64,000 nucleotides of DNA. Origin: Leptospiraceae bacterium (GTDB lineage Bacteria; Spirochaetota; Leptospiria; Turneriellales; Turneriellaceae). The first letter of the stretch is position 1; every line of letters begins with the position of its first letter. Location of the stretch: positions 62,001-126,000 of the forward strand of contig JANWWS010000004.1 in the NCBI GenBank assembly GCA_025055765.1, read 5' to 3'. Shown piece after piece: positions 37,557 to 47,436 of this stretch. The notes under the pieces were generated by a model. It ran no database searches. It saw only the letters and a list, made by a program, of their open reading frames with translations, and had not been told where the DNA came from. The position numbers and the translations under genes were made by a program.

Positions 37557-38933
37557 ATGGCCGAGCCCATCTGTGCGCTCGCCACACCCCCTGGACGCTC
37601 TGCCATTGGTATCATACGCTGTTCCGGAGATAATCTATTTCCTATCATTGAAGATATCTTTCAAACAACTAAGGGTAAAGTGTCCCTTGCACACAACCAC
37701 CGATATGCCTTACATGGGCATATCTGCGAAAACAATCAGATAGTAGACGAGGTAATCCTCATTCCCTTTCGTTCCCCACATAGTTACACGGGTGAGGATG
37801 TTGTGGAAATCCATGCCCATGGAAACCCTATTATTTTGCAAAAAATCATAAAAATTCTGCTTACTCGTGGCATTAGAGCTGCCCAAGCGGGTGAATTTAC
37901 CCGTAGGGCTTACTTAGCAGGTAAAATTGACCTAACTCAAGCAGAGGCTGTGCGTGCCATAATCGAAGCACGAGCAGAAAGAGAGCTGCAGTTGGCGTTA
38001 AATTTAAAACAGGGTAGCTTTCGCCAAGAAATTTTGCAATTACGCAGCGATCTTTTAAATCTATTAGCTGATTTAAATGCCGAACTTGACTTTATTGAGG
38101 AAGACATCACCTTTTCCTCTAGAGAAGAGAAAATAGAGCGTATCCAAAAGCTTACGTATTCCACTCTTTCACTCTTAAAGGCAGGTAGCCAAAGCGAACG
38201 CTACCGCAAGGGTTTTGAAGTAGCTATTATTGGGGCTCCTAATGCCGGCAAATCCTCTCTCCTAAACCGACTTTGCGGCGAAGAACGAGCTCTTGTATCT
38301 GAAATCCCCGGCACCACACGGGATTATCTCGAAAGTGAAATCACTATAGACGGTATAAGCTTTACCTTTCTCGATACGGCAGGTATTCGCTCCCATACCA
38401 ATGACATTTTAGAAAAAGCTGGAATGGAGAGAAGCTTTAAGAAAGCAAAGTCAGCCGACATCGTGATCTTGCTCTTGGATGGCTCCCTTCCCCCCCAGGA
38501 AGCATTGCCTCAAGAGCTAATAGTCTTCTTAAAAAGCCCCGAATGTAAAGCTCGGGTGTTATCTGTAATTAACAAAAAAGACATATTGCACCACGAAATG
38601 CAAAAATCTCTCGAATTACCCGGCACAACGCTATGGCTTTCGGCAAAAACAGGGGAGGGAATACAAGAGCTCATGGATGAATTAAGAAAGGCAGCTCTTG
38701 AGCTCCTACCTCATGGAGATGCCCTTTTACTAGCTGCCTGGCAGCTTGAACTTCTAGAAAAACTAAAAGCGCATCTAGACAACGCTTTAGAAATGATCAA
38801 GGCAAACTCGCCAGCTGAGCTTACTTGTGCAGAAATCCAAGAAGCGGCTGAGCGCTTGGCAGAAATCACCGGAGAAATCGCCCGTGAGGATATTTTAGGT
38901 CGTATTTTTTCTCGTTTTTGCATTGGGAAATAA
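37557..38933 (+). CDS. mnmE: tRNA uridine-5-carboxymethylaminomethyl modification GTPase MnmE
   Basis: With MnmG it modifies the wobble uridine of several tRNAs. The 458-residue protein has the folate-binding N-terminal domain (ICALATPPGRSAIGIIRCSG), a helical domain with an inserted Ras-like GTPase domain (P-loop GAPNAGKSSLLN, switch DTAGIRS, NKKD), and the C-terminal FCIGK with its catalytic Cys. It follows jag by four bases and touches the convergent UbiD gene. Confidence 0.97.
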   Translation: MAEPICALATPPGRSAIGIIRCSGDNLFPIIEDIFQTTKGKVSLAHNHRYALHGHICENNQIVDEVILIPFRSPHSYTGEDVVEIHAHGNPIILQKIIKILLTRGIRAAQAGEFTRRAYLAGKIDLTQAEAVRAIIEARAERELQLALNLKQGSFRQEILQLRSDLLNLLADLNAELDFIEEDITFSSREEKIERIQKLTYSTLSLLKAGSQSERYRKGFEVAIIGAPNAGKSSLLNRLCGEERALVSEIPGTTRDYLESEITIDGISFTFLDTAGIRSHTNDILEKAGMERSFKKAKSADIVILLLDGSLPPQEALPQELIVFLKSPECKARVLSVINKKDILHHEMQKSLELPGTTLWLSAKTGEGIQELMDELRKAALELLPHGDALLLAAWQLELLEKLKAHLDNALEMIKANSPAELTCAEIQEAAERLAEITGEIAREDILGRIFSRFCIGK

Positions 38934-38934
38934 A

Positions 38935-40764
38935 CTAACGAAGATGATGCAGAGGTTTGCCCTTTGCAAAAAAGCGCTCAATCCTCTTTAACACTTGGGG
39001 ATCCTCCTCGAGCGTAGGCGCATGGTGAGGTTTTTTCCGCGCATCAATTATAAGTGGACCATGGCAACTGAAATGTTTATGCTTAATATATCCCCCTACC
39101 CCCCAAATGTCATGAGAAGGGTTAGAACGCGTAAAGGTGACCCAAAGGAAATTATCGAGGTTTCTAGCCGTAAAGCAAGGGTCGTCGCATAGGACAATTA
39201 GACCAAACCCCTCCATAGATTTCTGATTTTGTAAGGCTTTGTCTAAAAGCCTAAGTTCTTTTTCTGCCTCTGGGTAGCTACCAAAGGGCCGAGCCCCCAG
39301 GCAGAGAACACCGGGCAAAGCCAGGTGCAGGCCCGAAAAAATAGCGGGAAGTCTTACTTTTTGAGGAACAGAGCTTTTTAGCTCTCGGCGGCGACTACCT
39401 GCTGCAGCTAAAATAAGCTTTGAGCCTAGGTGGAGCCCCTCTCCCGAATAGTCTAGGGTATCTATAGTGGTGCGGGTAATGAAATGTAGATCTCGTTGCC
39501 AATCTATGCGGGACAATAGCTCGAATAAGTATGTTTGTGTATCATAAACACTTACCATGGGCACATCTTCTTTGGGCATAATCATAAGATATTTTGCCAG
39601 AGACATTTGGTTAAATCCAAGGATGGCCATGGCCTGGGTCAAGATTTCTTGGGGGGACCTTTCTTTTTGATAAGGTGTGTAGCGCTCCGAACCAAGAGCC
39701 AATAGCAGGGGATGCACCCCTGAGCGGTCCACAGCATGTACCGCATGCACACCTGGTAAGACCACGCTAACCATAGGAGAGGTAATTTCGTGGATCAACT
39801 CTCCTAAAACTGTATCCTCTTGTGGGGGACGCCCCACCGAGGTAAAAGGCCAAATAGCCCCTTTGCGTGCCAAAACTTTTTTTACTTTCATGACAGGGAA
39901 ATCGTGCATGAGCGAATAGTAGCCCAAGTGATCCCCAAAAGGACCCTCTGGCTTTGTCTCATGACCCACATCGCCTAAAATAACAAAATCAGCATCGGCA
40001 GAGACAAGTTGACCCATTTCATAAAAATAACGAAAATTCCTTCCCGCCAGCACACCGGCAAACATAAGTTCACTTAAGCCTTCCGGCAAAGGCATGACAG
40101 CTGCCAGCATGTGGGCGGGATGGCCACCCACGAAAATAGAAACTTTAAGTCTTTCCCCCCTCATTAGGGCGTGGGTGTGGTGGATACCAATACCTCGGTG
40201 CAACTGGTAATGCAAGCCAACCTCTTCTTGAGGAAGGTAAGCATTGCCCGCCAGCTGTACGCGGTACATTCCCAAGTTAGAATGAAAAATCCCCGGCCGC
40301 GCTGGATCCTCGCTGTATACCTGCGGTAATGTAATGAAGGGACCACCATCTTGGGGCCAACTCTGGATTTGTGGCAAATCGCTAAGTTTGACCTCCACAA
40401 AAAAACCCTTGCGCCATTGCGGCAAGGGCCATATATGCATGGCCCCACGTAGCAAATGATAAAGCCTTTGGGGACTTAGCAAAAAGCTTTGAGGTGAAAT
40501 ACGCCCTGCTATTATAGCCTGTACATCTTCTAAATAAGGTTCTAGCAAAAGTAGCGCTCTTCTTTTAGTGCCAAAGAGGTTAACTACAACGGGATAGCGA
40601 CTTTTCTTCACATTTTTAAATAAAATAGCGGGCCCCTCCAACTTAAAGACTAGACGCTGCAAGGCAGCCAGCTCTAGGTAGGGGTCTATCTCCTCTTCAA
40701 TGACAACGAGTTCTTTTTTTTCTTGTAAGAGAGCAAGAGCGCTCTCAAGAGGGGAATTGTTCAT
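38935..40764 (-). CDS. UbiD-family prenylated-FMN-dependent decarboxylase
   Basis: Decarboxylates aromatic or polyprenyl substrates. The 609-residue protein has the family's HRGIGIHHTHALM and EGPFGDHLGYYS segments, the latter holding the catalytic Glu/Asp residues around the prFMN site, and SVGRPPQEDTVLGELI. It is longer than ubiquinone UbiD and may be a menaquinone-pathway (futalosine-route) enzyme; this cannot be settled here because no other menaquinone or UbiX gene is in the window. It overlaps the metallophosphoesterase by four bases (ATGA). Confidence 0.92.
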   Translation of the reverse strand: MNNSPLESALALLQEKKELVVIEEEIDPYLELAALQRLVFKLEGPAILFKNVKKSRYPVVVNLFGTKRRALLLLEPYLEDVQAIIAGRISPQSFLLSPQRLYHLLRGAMHIWPLPQWRKGFFVEVKLSDLPQIQSWPQDGGPFITLPQVYSEDPARPGIFHSNLGMYRVQLAGNAYLPQEEVGLHYQLHRGIGIHHTHALMRGERLKVSIFVGGHPAHMLAAVMPLPEGLSELMFAGVLAGRNFRYFYEMGQLVSADADFVILGDVGHETKPEGPFGDHLGYYSLMHDFPVMKVKKVLARKGAIWPFTSVGRPPQEDTVLGELIHEITSPMVSVVLPGVHAVHAVDRSGVHPLLLALGSERYTPYQKERSPQEILTQAMAILGFNQMSLAKYLMIMPKEDVPMVSVYDTQTYLFELLSRIDWQRDLHFITRTTIDTLDYSGEGLHLGSKLILAAAGSRRRELKSSVPQKVRLPAIFSGLHLALPGVLCLGARPFGSYPEAEKELRLLDKALQNQKSMEGFGLIVLCDDPCFTARNLDNFLWVTFTRSNPSHDIWGVGGYIKHKHFSCHGPLIIDARKKPHHAPTLEEDPQVLKRIERFFAKGKPLHHLR

Positions 40765-42008
40765 GAAGTAAGCTCAATTACCGTGATCTCTGTAGGGCAA
40801 TTAATGCGCAGGGGAAACCAGTGGCCCAGCCCGCGATTAACATAGAGTTGCCGGCCATTTTCTTCGTAGTGGCCAATGTAGTAGCGGTACCAGTTACTTG
40901 CCAGGGCGAGTGGGCTTTCTCGATTCTGTGAAAACATAAATTGGCCGCCATGGGTATGGCCAGATAAGACAAGATCCACATCTTCGTTTTTTAACACTTC
41001 AAAGTCAGAGGGGTGATGGTTTAAAAGTATGGTCGGATAACCCTCCTTTACGCTCTTTTTTGCCTGAGCAAAGAACTTTTGCATGTATTTTATGCGCCGA
41101 TGGTGGGATGCGCGAGGAACAGGCGGAAAGTCAAGACCCATGAGATTTATGGTTTGCCTGCCTCGGCCAAGCCAAAGAGTTTCGTTACGCAGCATACGAA
41201 GACCGGCCCCAGTAAGTTGTGTGGCTACCTCTTCACCATCCATAATGAAATCATGATTGCCCAAGACTCCATACATCCCCATGGGAAATGCTTCTTTAAG
41301 GCTTGCAAAAAAACGCGCTGCTACTGGTAGAAAATAATTGTTGTTATCGATAATATCCCCTGTCACCAAAAGGAGGTCCCCCTTGACCCCCTTGATGATT
41401 TGCGCAGCAGCCTTAAGGTAGTTTTCATGTATAAGATTTCCGATGTGGATATCACTAATCTGAACGAGCCTTAATCCCTCAAAGTTAGAGGGCAGATTTG
41501 CTATGCGTATCTGGATTTTTTCAACTAGAATATCTCTAGAGCCTAAGAACATTCCCCCCAACGAAAAAAGAGACACCCCAAGGGGGAAAGTGTCCAAAGT
41601 GGTCAGCATAGCAGAGGTACTTTTGGCAAGAAAATCTCGACGACTCAGTGCTGTTTTGCTTTGGGTTTTTATTTTTGACTTTATTCTACTTGGCCATATC
41701 AAAAAGAGGTGTATTATTAATAGAAGCATGAAATAGAAAGGGAAGAAAAAAATATGTGGGTAGTTCATGGCAGCTTGCAGATGATAAAAGGCTCCCCACA
41801 CTCCCTCAGCGGGAATCGTAAAGAGAGAGCGCCCCATGAAGAGTGCTAGCAGGAGGTAGGCAATGGCGGGGATAGCTAGACTCCAGTAGAAAATCCGAAA
41901 AAGCGCAAACCAAGAGCGATCCCCCCATCTCTTTTTATGCCTTCGAAACAAAAACAAATGAAAGAAAAGTAAAACTGCCGCGGCAATACCCACGACCACT
42001 CGGAACAT
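40761..42008 (-). CDS. Membrane-anchored calcineurin-like metallophosphoesterase (YkuE/YaeI type)
   Basis: A 415-residue protein with three or four N-terminal membrane helices (to about 165). A short SRRDFL twin-arginine-like segment lies near residue 127, then a metallophosphoesterase domain with all metal motifs: ISDIHIGN, VTGDIIDNN, VLGNHDF and LSGHTHGGQF. Relatives such as YaeI hydrolyse lipid A precursors or other phosphoesters. The active domain faces the periplasm if the twin-arginine segment is followed by a crossing helix. It is the first gene of a two-gene unit with the UbiD decarboxylase. Confidence 0.9.
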   Translation of the reverse strand: MFRVVVGIAAAVLLFFHLFLFRRHKKRWGDRSWFALFRIFYWSLAIPAIAYLLLALFMGRSLFTIPAEGVWGAFYHLQAAMNYPHIFFFPFYFMLLLIIHLFLIWPSRIKSKIKTQSKTALSRRDFLAKSTSAMLTTLDTFPLGVSLFSLGGMFLGSRDILVEKIQIRIANLPSNFEGLRLVQISDIHIGNLIHENYLKAAAQIIKGVKGDLLLVTGDIIDNNNYFLPVAARFFASLKEAFPMGMYGVLGNHDFIMDGEEVATQLTGAGLRMLRNETLWLGRGRQTINLMGLDFPPVPRASHHRRIKYMQKFFAQAKKSVKEGYPTILLNHHPSDFEVLKNEDVDLVLSGHTHGGQFMFSQNRESPLALASNWYRYYIGHYEENGRQLYVNRGLGHWFPLRINCPTEITVIELTS

Positions 42009-42891
42009 ATTATTATTTTACAAAAAGTAACCCATAAAAGCAATTTTTCTAAAAATCGCCACCTACAAATGGTCACCAAGTCTATTTAAAAAATCCGGTT
42101 TATAAAGACCGAGAATCATTTGGTTTTTCCTATTATGGACTTTATTCGCCTTGGATCTCTTTTTAAAAGAGAGGACCTGTAAGTCTTGAAGGAGAGAGCC
42201 CATCGCTTTTTGCAGATGTTTAGGAAACGCAGACAAAAGGCATTGTATTCTCATCAGCCAACTTTGTCTTTTAAAAGTAGCGGAAAGACTGGCAAGTCCA
42301 GGAAGTCACGAGAGATCTCTTCTGAGCTACCCCATTACTTTCGAAGGTAATCCTAAGCGCCTAAAAGCAAAGAGGGGACCTTTGGCCGAGCTTGTGCCTT
42401 TCTCAAGGCTCTTTACAAAAATCATACCTGCACCTCTATCAAAAAAAGACCTCTCACATCGATCTTCCTAGATGAGACCAATTTTGGCGTTACTACAGCG
42501 TAGAACTAGCTTCCCCTAAGAGATCATGCTAGCAAAAATTTATCACCTTCCAGCCACGAAACTAGGCTCTCTGATCTCTAAGGCTTAAGGTTTTCTTTTA
42601 GGAAGCCTTGCTATAGGCTATGGTTTTTACCAAGACCTATATCCCGCTACGATCCTATTATACCCCCTAGGAATACCCAGAAGCCGATCTCCTAGAAGGG
42701 AGCGATATTTTTGAAGAACATGCCCCTCGTGCCCAAGACCACCTCAAAAGACAGGCATCTACTTTATGTAGAAGTCCCTAGAAAAGCAAGTTAGGAACAT
42801 TATATTGAAGAAAAAGGCATACTTACGCTCAAGGTAAAAGAGTTCCTTTTCCAGATTTTAGAGGGAAAAATCTTTACTCCCCAATGCCCGC
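42009..42891. other. Long stretch without an intact gene
   Basis: About 880 bases between the metallophosphoesterase start and the fmt stop. No intact gene, tRNA or clear terminator. A 63-codon open frame on the minus strand (42063–42254) has no ribosome site or recognisable content. The right-hand part holds plus-strand remnants interrupted by stops, see 42756–42899. Confidence 0.6.
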
Positions 42892-42899
42892 TCACTTAA
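42756..42899 (+). pseudogene. Possible 3' remnant of a decayed gene
   Basis: A plus-strand frame reads LLYVEVPRKAS, one TAG, then EHYIEEKGILTLKVKE and FQILEGKIFTPQCPL to TAA at 42897–42899, overlapping the fmt stop by eight bases. The adjacent frame just upstream reads EADLLEGSDIFEEHAPRAQDH. The handover between frames suggests a frameshifted, dead gene. The family is not recognised. Confidence 0.3.
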
Positions 42900-43848
42900 A
42901 GCGTACGATCGCCCCTCTTGCATAGCCATTATGGAATTCTTGAGGGGTGAGCCAACGACCACCTTCTACCTGTAGCCTTTTTATAAAAAAAATCCCATCT
43001 TTTAGGCAGATCCCCGGCCTGGGCTTAAGCACAAAAACTCCAGCTTCCGGTTGCGGCTCGGGTTTTTGGTGGGCCAATGCCTCAAAGTCTGCTTCTATCC
43101 TAACTCTCTTTTGCTTCAAAAAGACATATAATCCCCCCCGCAACGAGTACGCACGTGCTTTATTACGTACCACAGCAAGTGACTCACTAAAATTAAGCCG
43201 CAGATCCTCCGGATTGATCTTATTGCAAAAACTAACCTCTTTCTCATCTTGCCTTTGCCTCAGAGCCTCACCCTTAAGATAGCGCAACAAGAGTTCAGCC
43301 CCCCCCTCTAAAAGCCTCTTTTCTAGGCGCATAGTCAGGGAACGGGCATCATCTTCTGGGTAAATTGGTTCAACAAGTTGTCCTAGAATATCCCCCGCAT
43401 CCAAGGCTTCTGTAATTAGCTGTAAAGTCCAACCTGTTTCGCGAAAATCATGCAAAAGTGCCGTTTCGATAGGCGAAGCTCCTCTCAGCTTAGGCAGTAA
43501 ACTAGCATGAAAGTTCACTGTCTTTAAGGGGGGCAAATCAAAAATAAGGCGCGGTATGATTTTCCCATAGGCTAGTACAACATGCGCAACCACTTTTTGT
43601 CGGATAGCCTCCTCATTAATAATTTCGCTTTCTAAAGCTAATTTTACCGGCTCAAATATTCTTATGCCGTAATTTTGTGCAACAAGCTTTACTGGTGAAG
43701 GTAAAATTTGGCGGCTTCTTTTCGAGCGGGGTTTGTCTTTTTGGGTAACGACAAATTTTACATCAAATCGATCATCTTGGCAAAGTCTTTCTAGAAATTT
43801 AGCTGAAAGGGACGGTGTCCCCCAATAGGCAATCGCAAAACGAAGCAT
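42892..43848 (-). CDS. fmt: Methionyl-tRNA formyltransferase
   Basis: Formylates initiator Met-tRNA with 10-formyl-THF. The 318-residue protein has the N-terminal Rossmann-like start (AIAYWGTPSLSAKFLE), the substrate loop after KSKR, the catalytic Asn/His/Asp set in VNFHASLLPKLRGASPI and LDAGDILGQ, and a C-terminal OB-like domain. The ATG at 43848 gives the usual N-terminus, nine bases inside the open frame. No def gene is next to it. It reads away from cdsA, with only about 38 bases between starts. Confidence 0.96.
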   Translation of the reverse strand: MLRFAIAYWGTPSLSAKFLERLCQDDRFDVKFVVTQKDKPRSKRSRQILPSPVKLVAQNYGIRIFEPVKLALESEIINEEAIRQKVVAHVVLAYGKIIPRLIFDLPPLKTVNFHASLLPKLRGASPIETALLHDFRETGWTLQLITEALDAGDILGQLVEPIYPEDDARSLTMRLEKRLLEGGAELLLRYLKGEALRQRQDEKEVSFCNKINPEDLRLNFSESLAVVRNKARAYSLRGGLYVFLKQKRVRIEADFEALAHQKPEPQPEAGVFVLKPRPGICLKDGIFFIKRLQVEGGRWLTPQEFHNGYARGAIVRFK

Positions 43849-43886
43849 GCTTGACAAACTGCTTAAAAAAGTGACCCTTGTGGTAG

Positions 43887-44789
43887 ATGAATGAAACTGT
43901 AAAGCGAATCATCAGTGGTGTGATTATCGCTGCCTATTTTATCTTTGCTTTTAATTATGATGGCCTTTACCGTTTGCCCTTGTTTCTCTTTGTTTTTGTA
44001 GCTGTGGGAATTGGACTCAGTGAATTTTACAATCTCACAACTCATTCATATACCCATCGACCTCACCGCAAGACGGGACTTGTTGTTGGTCTTTCTATGG
44101 TGGTGGGAGTTTATTTGCACTATTTACCTCAGAAATATCCATCTATCCTGCAAAGTATCCCCTTTTTAAAAAACATACATCTGGGTTTTCATCTCATAAC
44201 AGCCTTATTCTTTTTTACCATGGTTTATCTGTATTTTCGCCAGCTAACCGGAAATCGCAATGAGGGAGCACTTTACAGTACAGCCACCACCTTTTTAGGT
44301 CTCATCTATGTCCCCTTGACAGCTGTCCACATCTTCCTCCTAGACGCTATGCCTTGGGGTAATTTTTACATCTGGTTGTTAGCTTTCATGACGGTTATGA
44401 GTGATACAATGCAATATACCTTTGGCAAGCTCTTTGGAAAAACTAAGGTGGGTATTGTAGCAAGCCCCAACAAGACATGGGAGGGCTACTGGGGTGGGCT
44501 ACTCGGGCAAGTAGTGCTAAGTCAAATCTTTTATTTTGTTGCCCGCAAATTTTTCTCGGTACCCGAGTTTGCTTTTTGGGAGATTTTGCTCTTGTCCATT
44601 ATAATTTTTGTCATATCTGTCATCGGAGATTTATCGGAATCCATGTTAAAGAGAGATGCCCAGGTTAAAGATAGCGGCAATGTGATCCCTGGTCATGGAG
44701 GAATCTTGGATTTAGTAGATGCCCTTCTTTTGACTATCCCAGCCTCGTACTATTTTTTAGTTTTTCGCCAATACCTACAAAATCTGTAG
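43887..44789 (+). CDS. cdsA: Phosphatidate cytidylyltransferase
   Basis: Makes CDP-diacylglycerol, precursor of membrane phospholipids. The 300-residue protein has about eight membrane helices and the C-terminal signature SMLKRDAQVKDSGNVIPGHGG. The signature ends GGILDLVDALL, with Leu where many enzymes have Arg after the first Asp; both Asp residues remain. dxr starts one base after its stop, the conserved cdsA–dxr order. frr and uppS, often upstream, are absent. Confidence 0.95.
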   Translation: MNETVKRIISGVIIAAYFIFAFNYDGLYRLPLFLFVFVAVGIGLSEFYNLTTHSYTHRPHRKTGLVVGLSMVVGVYLHYLPQKYPSILQSIPFLKNIHLGFHLITALFFFTMVYLYFRQLTGNRNEGALYSTATTFLGLIYVPLTAVHIFLLDAMPWGNFYIWLLAFMTVMSDTMQYTFGKLFGKTKVGIVASPNKTWEGYWGGLLGQVVLSQIFYFVARKFFSVPEFAFWEILLLSIIIFVISVIGDLSESMLKRDAQVKDSGNVIPGHGGILDLVDALLLTIPASYYFLVFRQYLQNL

Positions 44790-44790
44790 C

Positions 44791-45915
44791 ATGGCAAAAA
44801 AAATCATTATTTTAGGTGCCACGGGTTCCGTGGGGGAATGTGCTTTAAAAATAATTTCCCAGTTTCCTGATAGATTCCACCTTGTAGCTTTTTCCTACCA
44901 TAAAAACCATGAAAAAGCCCAGAAGATCGCTCGTGAATTTAACGTTAAATATGTGGCATGTACAGGCGATCAAGCTCCCAAGATTTTGGGAGATGCGATC
45001 CATTGTCTACCCCAGATGGAAGGTCTTCTAGAAGAGGAATACGATCTCTTACTTAATGCCGTAGTAGGAGCCGCAGGAGTGCGAGCCACCTACAAGGCCC
45101 TCGAACAAAAAAAAACAATTCTTCTTGCGAACAAGGAGAGTCTTGTCGTTGGTGGGGAGCTTTTTTTAAGTAAGGGGTTTTCGCTACAAGATCTTATTTT
45201 GCCAGTTGACTCAGAGCATAGCAGTTTATTTCGCCTGCTAAAAAAAAATAATTCGTTCCGCAGCCTTACCATAACCGCCTCTGGAGGACCATTTCGCCAC
45301 TCATCTGAGGAAGAGATAAAGAACGCCTCTCTTCAAGCGGTTTTACGCCATCCCACCTGGGAAATGGGAGCGAAAATTACTGTGGATTCTGCCGGTATGA
45401 TCAATAAGGCCCTTGAAATTATGGAGGCCCATTACCTCTTTTCTGTACCATACAAGTCTCTCTCCGCTGTTGTTCATCCCCAGAGTTATGTACATGCTAT
45501 TGTGGAACTCCATGACGGTACGTATATCTTTCATGCCAGTGAGCCGGATATGCTCTATCCGGTAAGCTATGCCTTATTTTATCCTGAAGAACCGCCCTTT
45601 CTAAGACCAAGGAGAAACATTGCAGAACTCGGAACTCTCGAGTTTTTGCCCGTAGATAAACGGCGCTACCCCGGTTTTTACCTCGGCCTCGAAGCGGCCC
45701 AAAAGGGGGGCTATTACCCTGCTCTTTTCAACGCGGCCAATGAGGAAGCTGTCTCTCTTTTTTTGGATGGGAAAATACGCTTTTACGAAATCCCCCACTA
45801 TGTTGAAAAAACTCTCGAAGAAGCGCCCTTGAGATACGACGGCATGGACGTTGAAACTCTCTTTGAAATAGACAGCTGGGCAAGGCATAAGGTCCGCGAG
45901 CTCTTAAAGCGCTGA
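44791..45915 (+). CDS. dxr: 1-deoxy-D-xylulose 5-phosphate reductoisomerase
   Basis: Second enzyme of the MEP isoprenoid pathway, NADPH- and metal-dependent. The 374-residue protein has the N-terminal NADPH loop LGATGSVGECALKI, ANKESLVVGG, the metal residues in PVDSEHSSLFRLL, the HPTWEMGAKITVDSAGMINK segment and the C-terminal NAANEEAV. Placed between cdsA and proB with one-base gaps. Confidence 0.97.
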   Translation: MAKKIIILGATGSVGECALKIISQFPDRFHLVAFSYHKNHEKAQKIAREFNVKYVACTGDQAPKILGDAIHCLPQMEGLLEEEYDLLLNAVVGAAGVRATYKALEQKKTILLANKESLVVGGELFLSKGFSLQDLILPVDSEHSSLFRLLKKNNSFRSLTITASGGPFRHSSEEEIKNASLQAVLRHPTWEMGAKITVDSAGMINKALEIMEAHYLFSVPYKSLSAVVHPQSYVHAIVELHDGTYIFHASEPDMLYPVSYALFYPEEPPFLRPRRNIAELGTLEFLPVDKRRYPGFYLGLEAAQKGGYYPALFNAANEEAVSLFLDGKIRFYEIPHYVEKTLEEAPLRYDGMDVETLFEIDSWARHKVRELLKR

Positions 45916-45916
45916 T

Positions 45917-47023
45917 ATGGAATTCCCTCAAGAAGTATTACGGTCGCGGCTTCAAGAAACCACTCATGTCGTGCTTAAGTTAGGAACAGGAGTCTTAACT
46001 CCCCAAATTGAGCAAAAAAATCAAAATTACTTTATTCTGCTAGCTCAAGAAATTAAGAAAATCCATGCTATGGGGAAAAAAGTCTTACTCGTAAGCTCGG
46101 GAGCGGTCGGCTTTGGCCGTCAAAGCTTTAAGAAAAAAATGGAGCTCAAAGACCCTTTAAACCTTGTCCAAAGACAAGCCCTTGCTTCTGTGGGACAGGT
46201 AGCCCTTATGGAGACCTATCGCACTATCTTTGCTTATGAAAACCTCACGGTTGCACAAATTTTACTTAGTCGGGCTGATTTTGCCAGTAGAACCCACTAC
46301 CGCAATATTAAAAATACCTTAGACCAGCTTTTAGAATGGGGATGTATTCCTATTATTAACGAAAACGATCCCGTGGCTATTTCTGAACTGCGCTTTGGGG
46401 ATAACGACACCCTCTCTGCCCTTATCGCAGGTATGTATCCCCAAACCCTTCTCATCATACTTACCACAGTGCCTGGCTTTTACCGAAATGGCGAGCTCGT
46501 AACTTATTTGCCAGCTCTCACAAGTGAGGAATTACGGCATGCCAAAGGAGCCTCCCTGGGTGGGACCGGTGGGATGAAGACGAAACTTCTCGCCGCCGAG
46601 CGCATACTTGTAGCGGGCCAAGTGATGGTCATAGCTTCTGGGCAAAATCCAGCTATTATTTCTGACTTACTGGCAGCAAAACCATGCGGCAGCTGGTTTT
46701 TTAATCCACAAAATGTAAAAGAGCTATCCGACCGCAAAAGATACCTCATACATCAAAGGCATACTGAGGGAAAATTAGTGATTGACCTGGGTGCGCGCCA
46801 AGCACTTGAACAAAAAACAGCAAGTCTCTTGCTTGTGGGAATTCATGAGGTCTATGGTGATTTCTCTAAAAATGCTGTTGTGGATGTCTTCGCACAAAGC
46901 GAACTTGTCGCGCGCGGCTTTGTCTCTTTGTCCGCCAAGGAGCTGCGCCAGCTTCTGCCGCATAAAAAAGCAATGCGGGGATTAGAAGTGATCCATCGAG
47001 ATAATATGGTGCTTCTGACATGA
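45917..47023 (+). CDS. proB: Glutamate 5-kinase
   Basis: Phosphorylates glutamate, first step of proline synthesis. The 368-residue protein has the amino-acid-kinase domain (VLKLGTGVL, LLVSSGAVGFG, PIINENDPVA, FGDNDTLSALIA, GTGGMKTKLLAA) and a C-terminal PUA domain (about 275–365). It starts one base after dxr and overlaps the small lipoprotein gene by four bases. proA is not in the window. Confidence 0.96.
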   Translation: MEFPQEVLRSRLQETTHVVLKLGTGVLTPQIEQKNQNYFILLAQEIKKIHAMGKKVLLVSSGAVGFGRQSFKKKMELKDPLNLVQRQALASVGQVALMETYRTIFAYENLTVAQILLSRADFASRTHYRNIKNTLDQLLEWGCIPIINENDPVAISELRFGDNDTLSALIAGMYPQTLLIILTTVPGFYRNGELVTYLPALTSEELRHAKGASLGGTGGMKTKLLAAERILVAGQVMVIASGQNPAIISDLLAAKPCGSWFFNPQNVKELSDRKRYLIHQRHTEGKLVIDLGARQALEQKTASLLLVGIHEVYGDFSKNAVVDVFAQSELVARGFVSLSAKELRQLLPHKKAMRGLEVIHRDNMVLLT

Positions 47024-47436
47024 AGTGGGTTATTCCTCTCTTACTCTTATTTTCCTGTCAACACCTGGAGACAAAGTTAAAAGAAGAGACACTGGGTACA
47101 AAAAACGACCGACGTTTTGTGTGGCTTAGTGAGCCCTTTTCTTTATGCCCGCGTGAGTTTCGCGTAGAACTTCAGCGCCGAAGTGAATACTTACTTGTGG
47201 AAGCCCTAACCCCTGAGTGCGTTCTTTTAGCCCAATTTGAAATCTCTCATCGAGAGCTTTTCTGGAAAGAGCTTTTTTTGCTCTCGCGCGAGAGCACCCA
47301 TCTATTGGGAAAAAGCCCTTTAAGCTCAAGTGATACAGGTTGGGGCAAGAAATTTTCCTTTCATGTGCAAGACCAGAGAGCAGAACTTTATTTAGCTTTT
47401 CCCACCCTTTCTCGCTATCTTAAAGACCTTTTTTAG
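47020..47436 (+). CDS. Small predicted lipoprotein of unknown function
   Basis: A 138-residue protein that begins MKWVIPLLLLFSC, a short signal peptide with a lipobox (LLFSC) giving Cys13 as the lipidated residue. The mature part is mixed strand/helix with two further cysteines, which could form a disulfide. It is coupled to proB by a four-base ATGA overlap, and its end overlaps the convergent Lcl-type lipoprotein gene by four bases. Not recognised. Confidence 0.75.
   Translation: MKWVIPLLLLFSCQHLETKLKEETLGTKNDRRFVWLSEPFSLCPREFRVELQRRSEYLLVEALTPECVLLAQFEISHRELFWKELFLLSRESTHLLGKSPLSSSDTGWGKKFSFHVQDQRAELYLAFPTLSRYLKDLF

Noticed and set aside
42063-42254. Sixty-three-codon minus-strand frame as a gene
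   Set aside because: No ribosome site, no family features, and it lies in a region that otherwise looks decayed.
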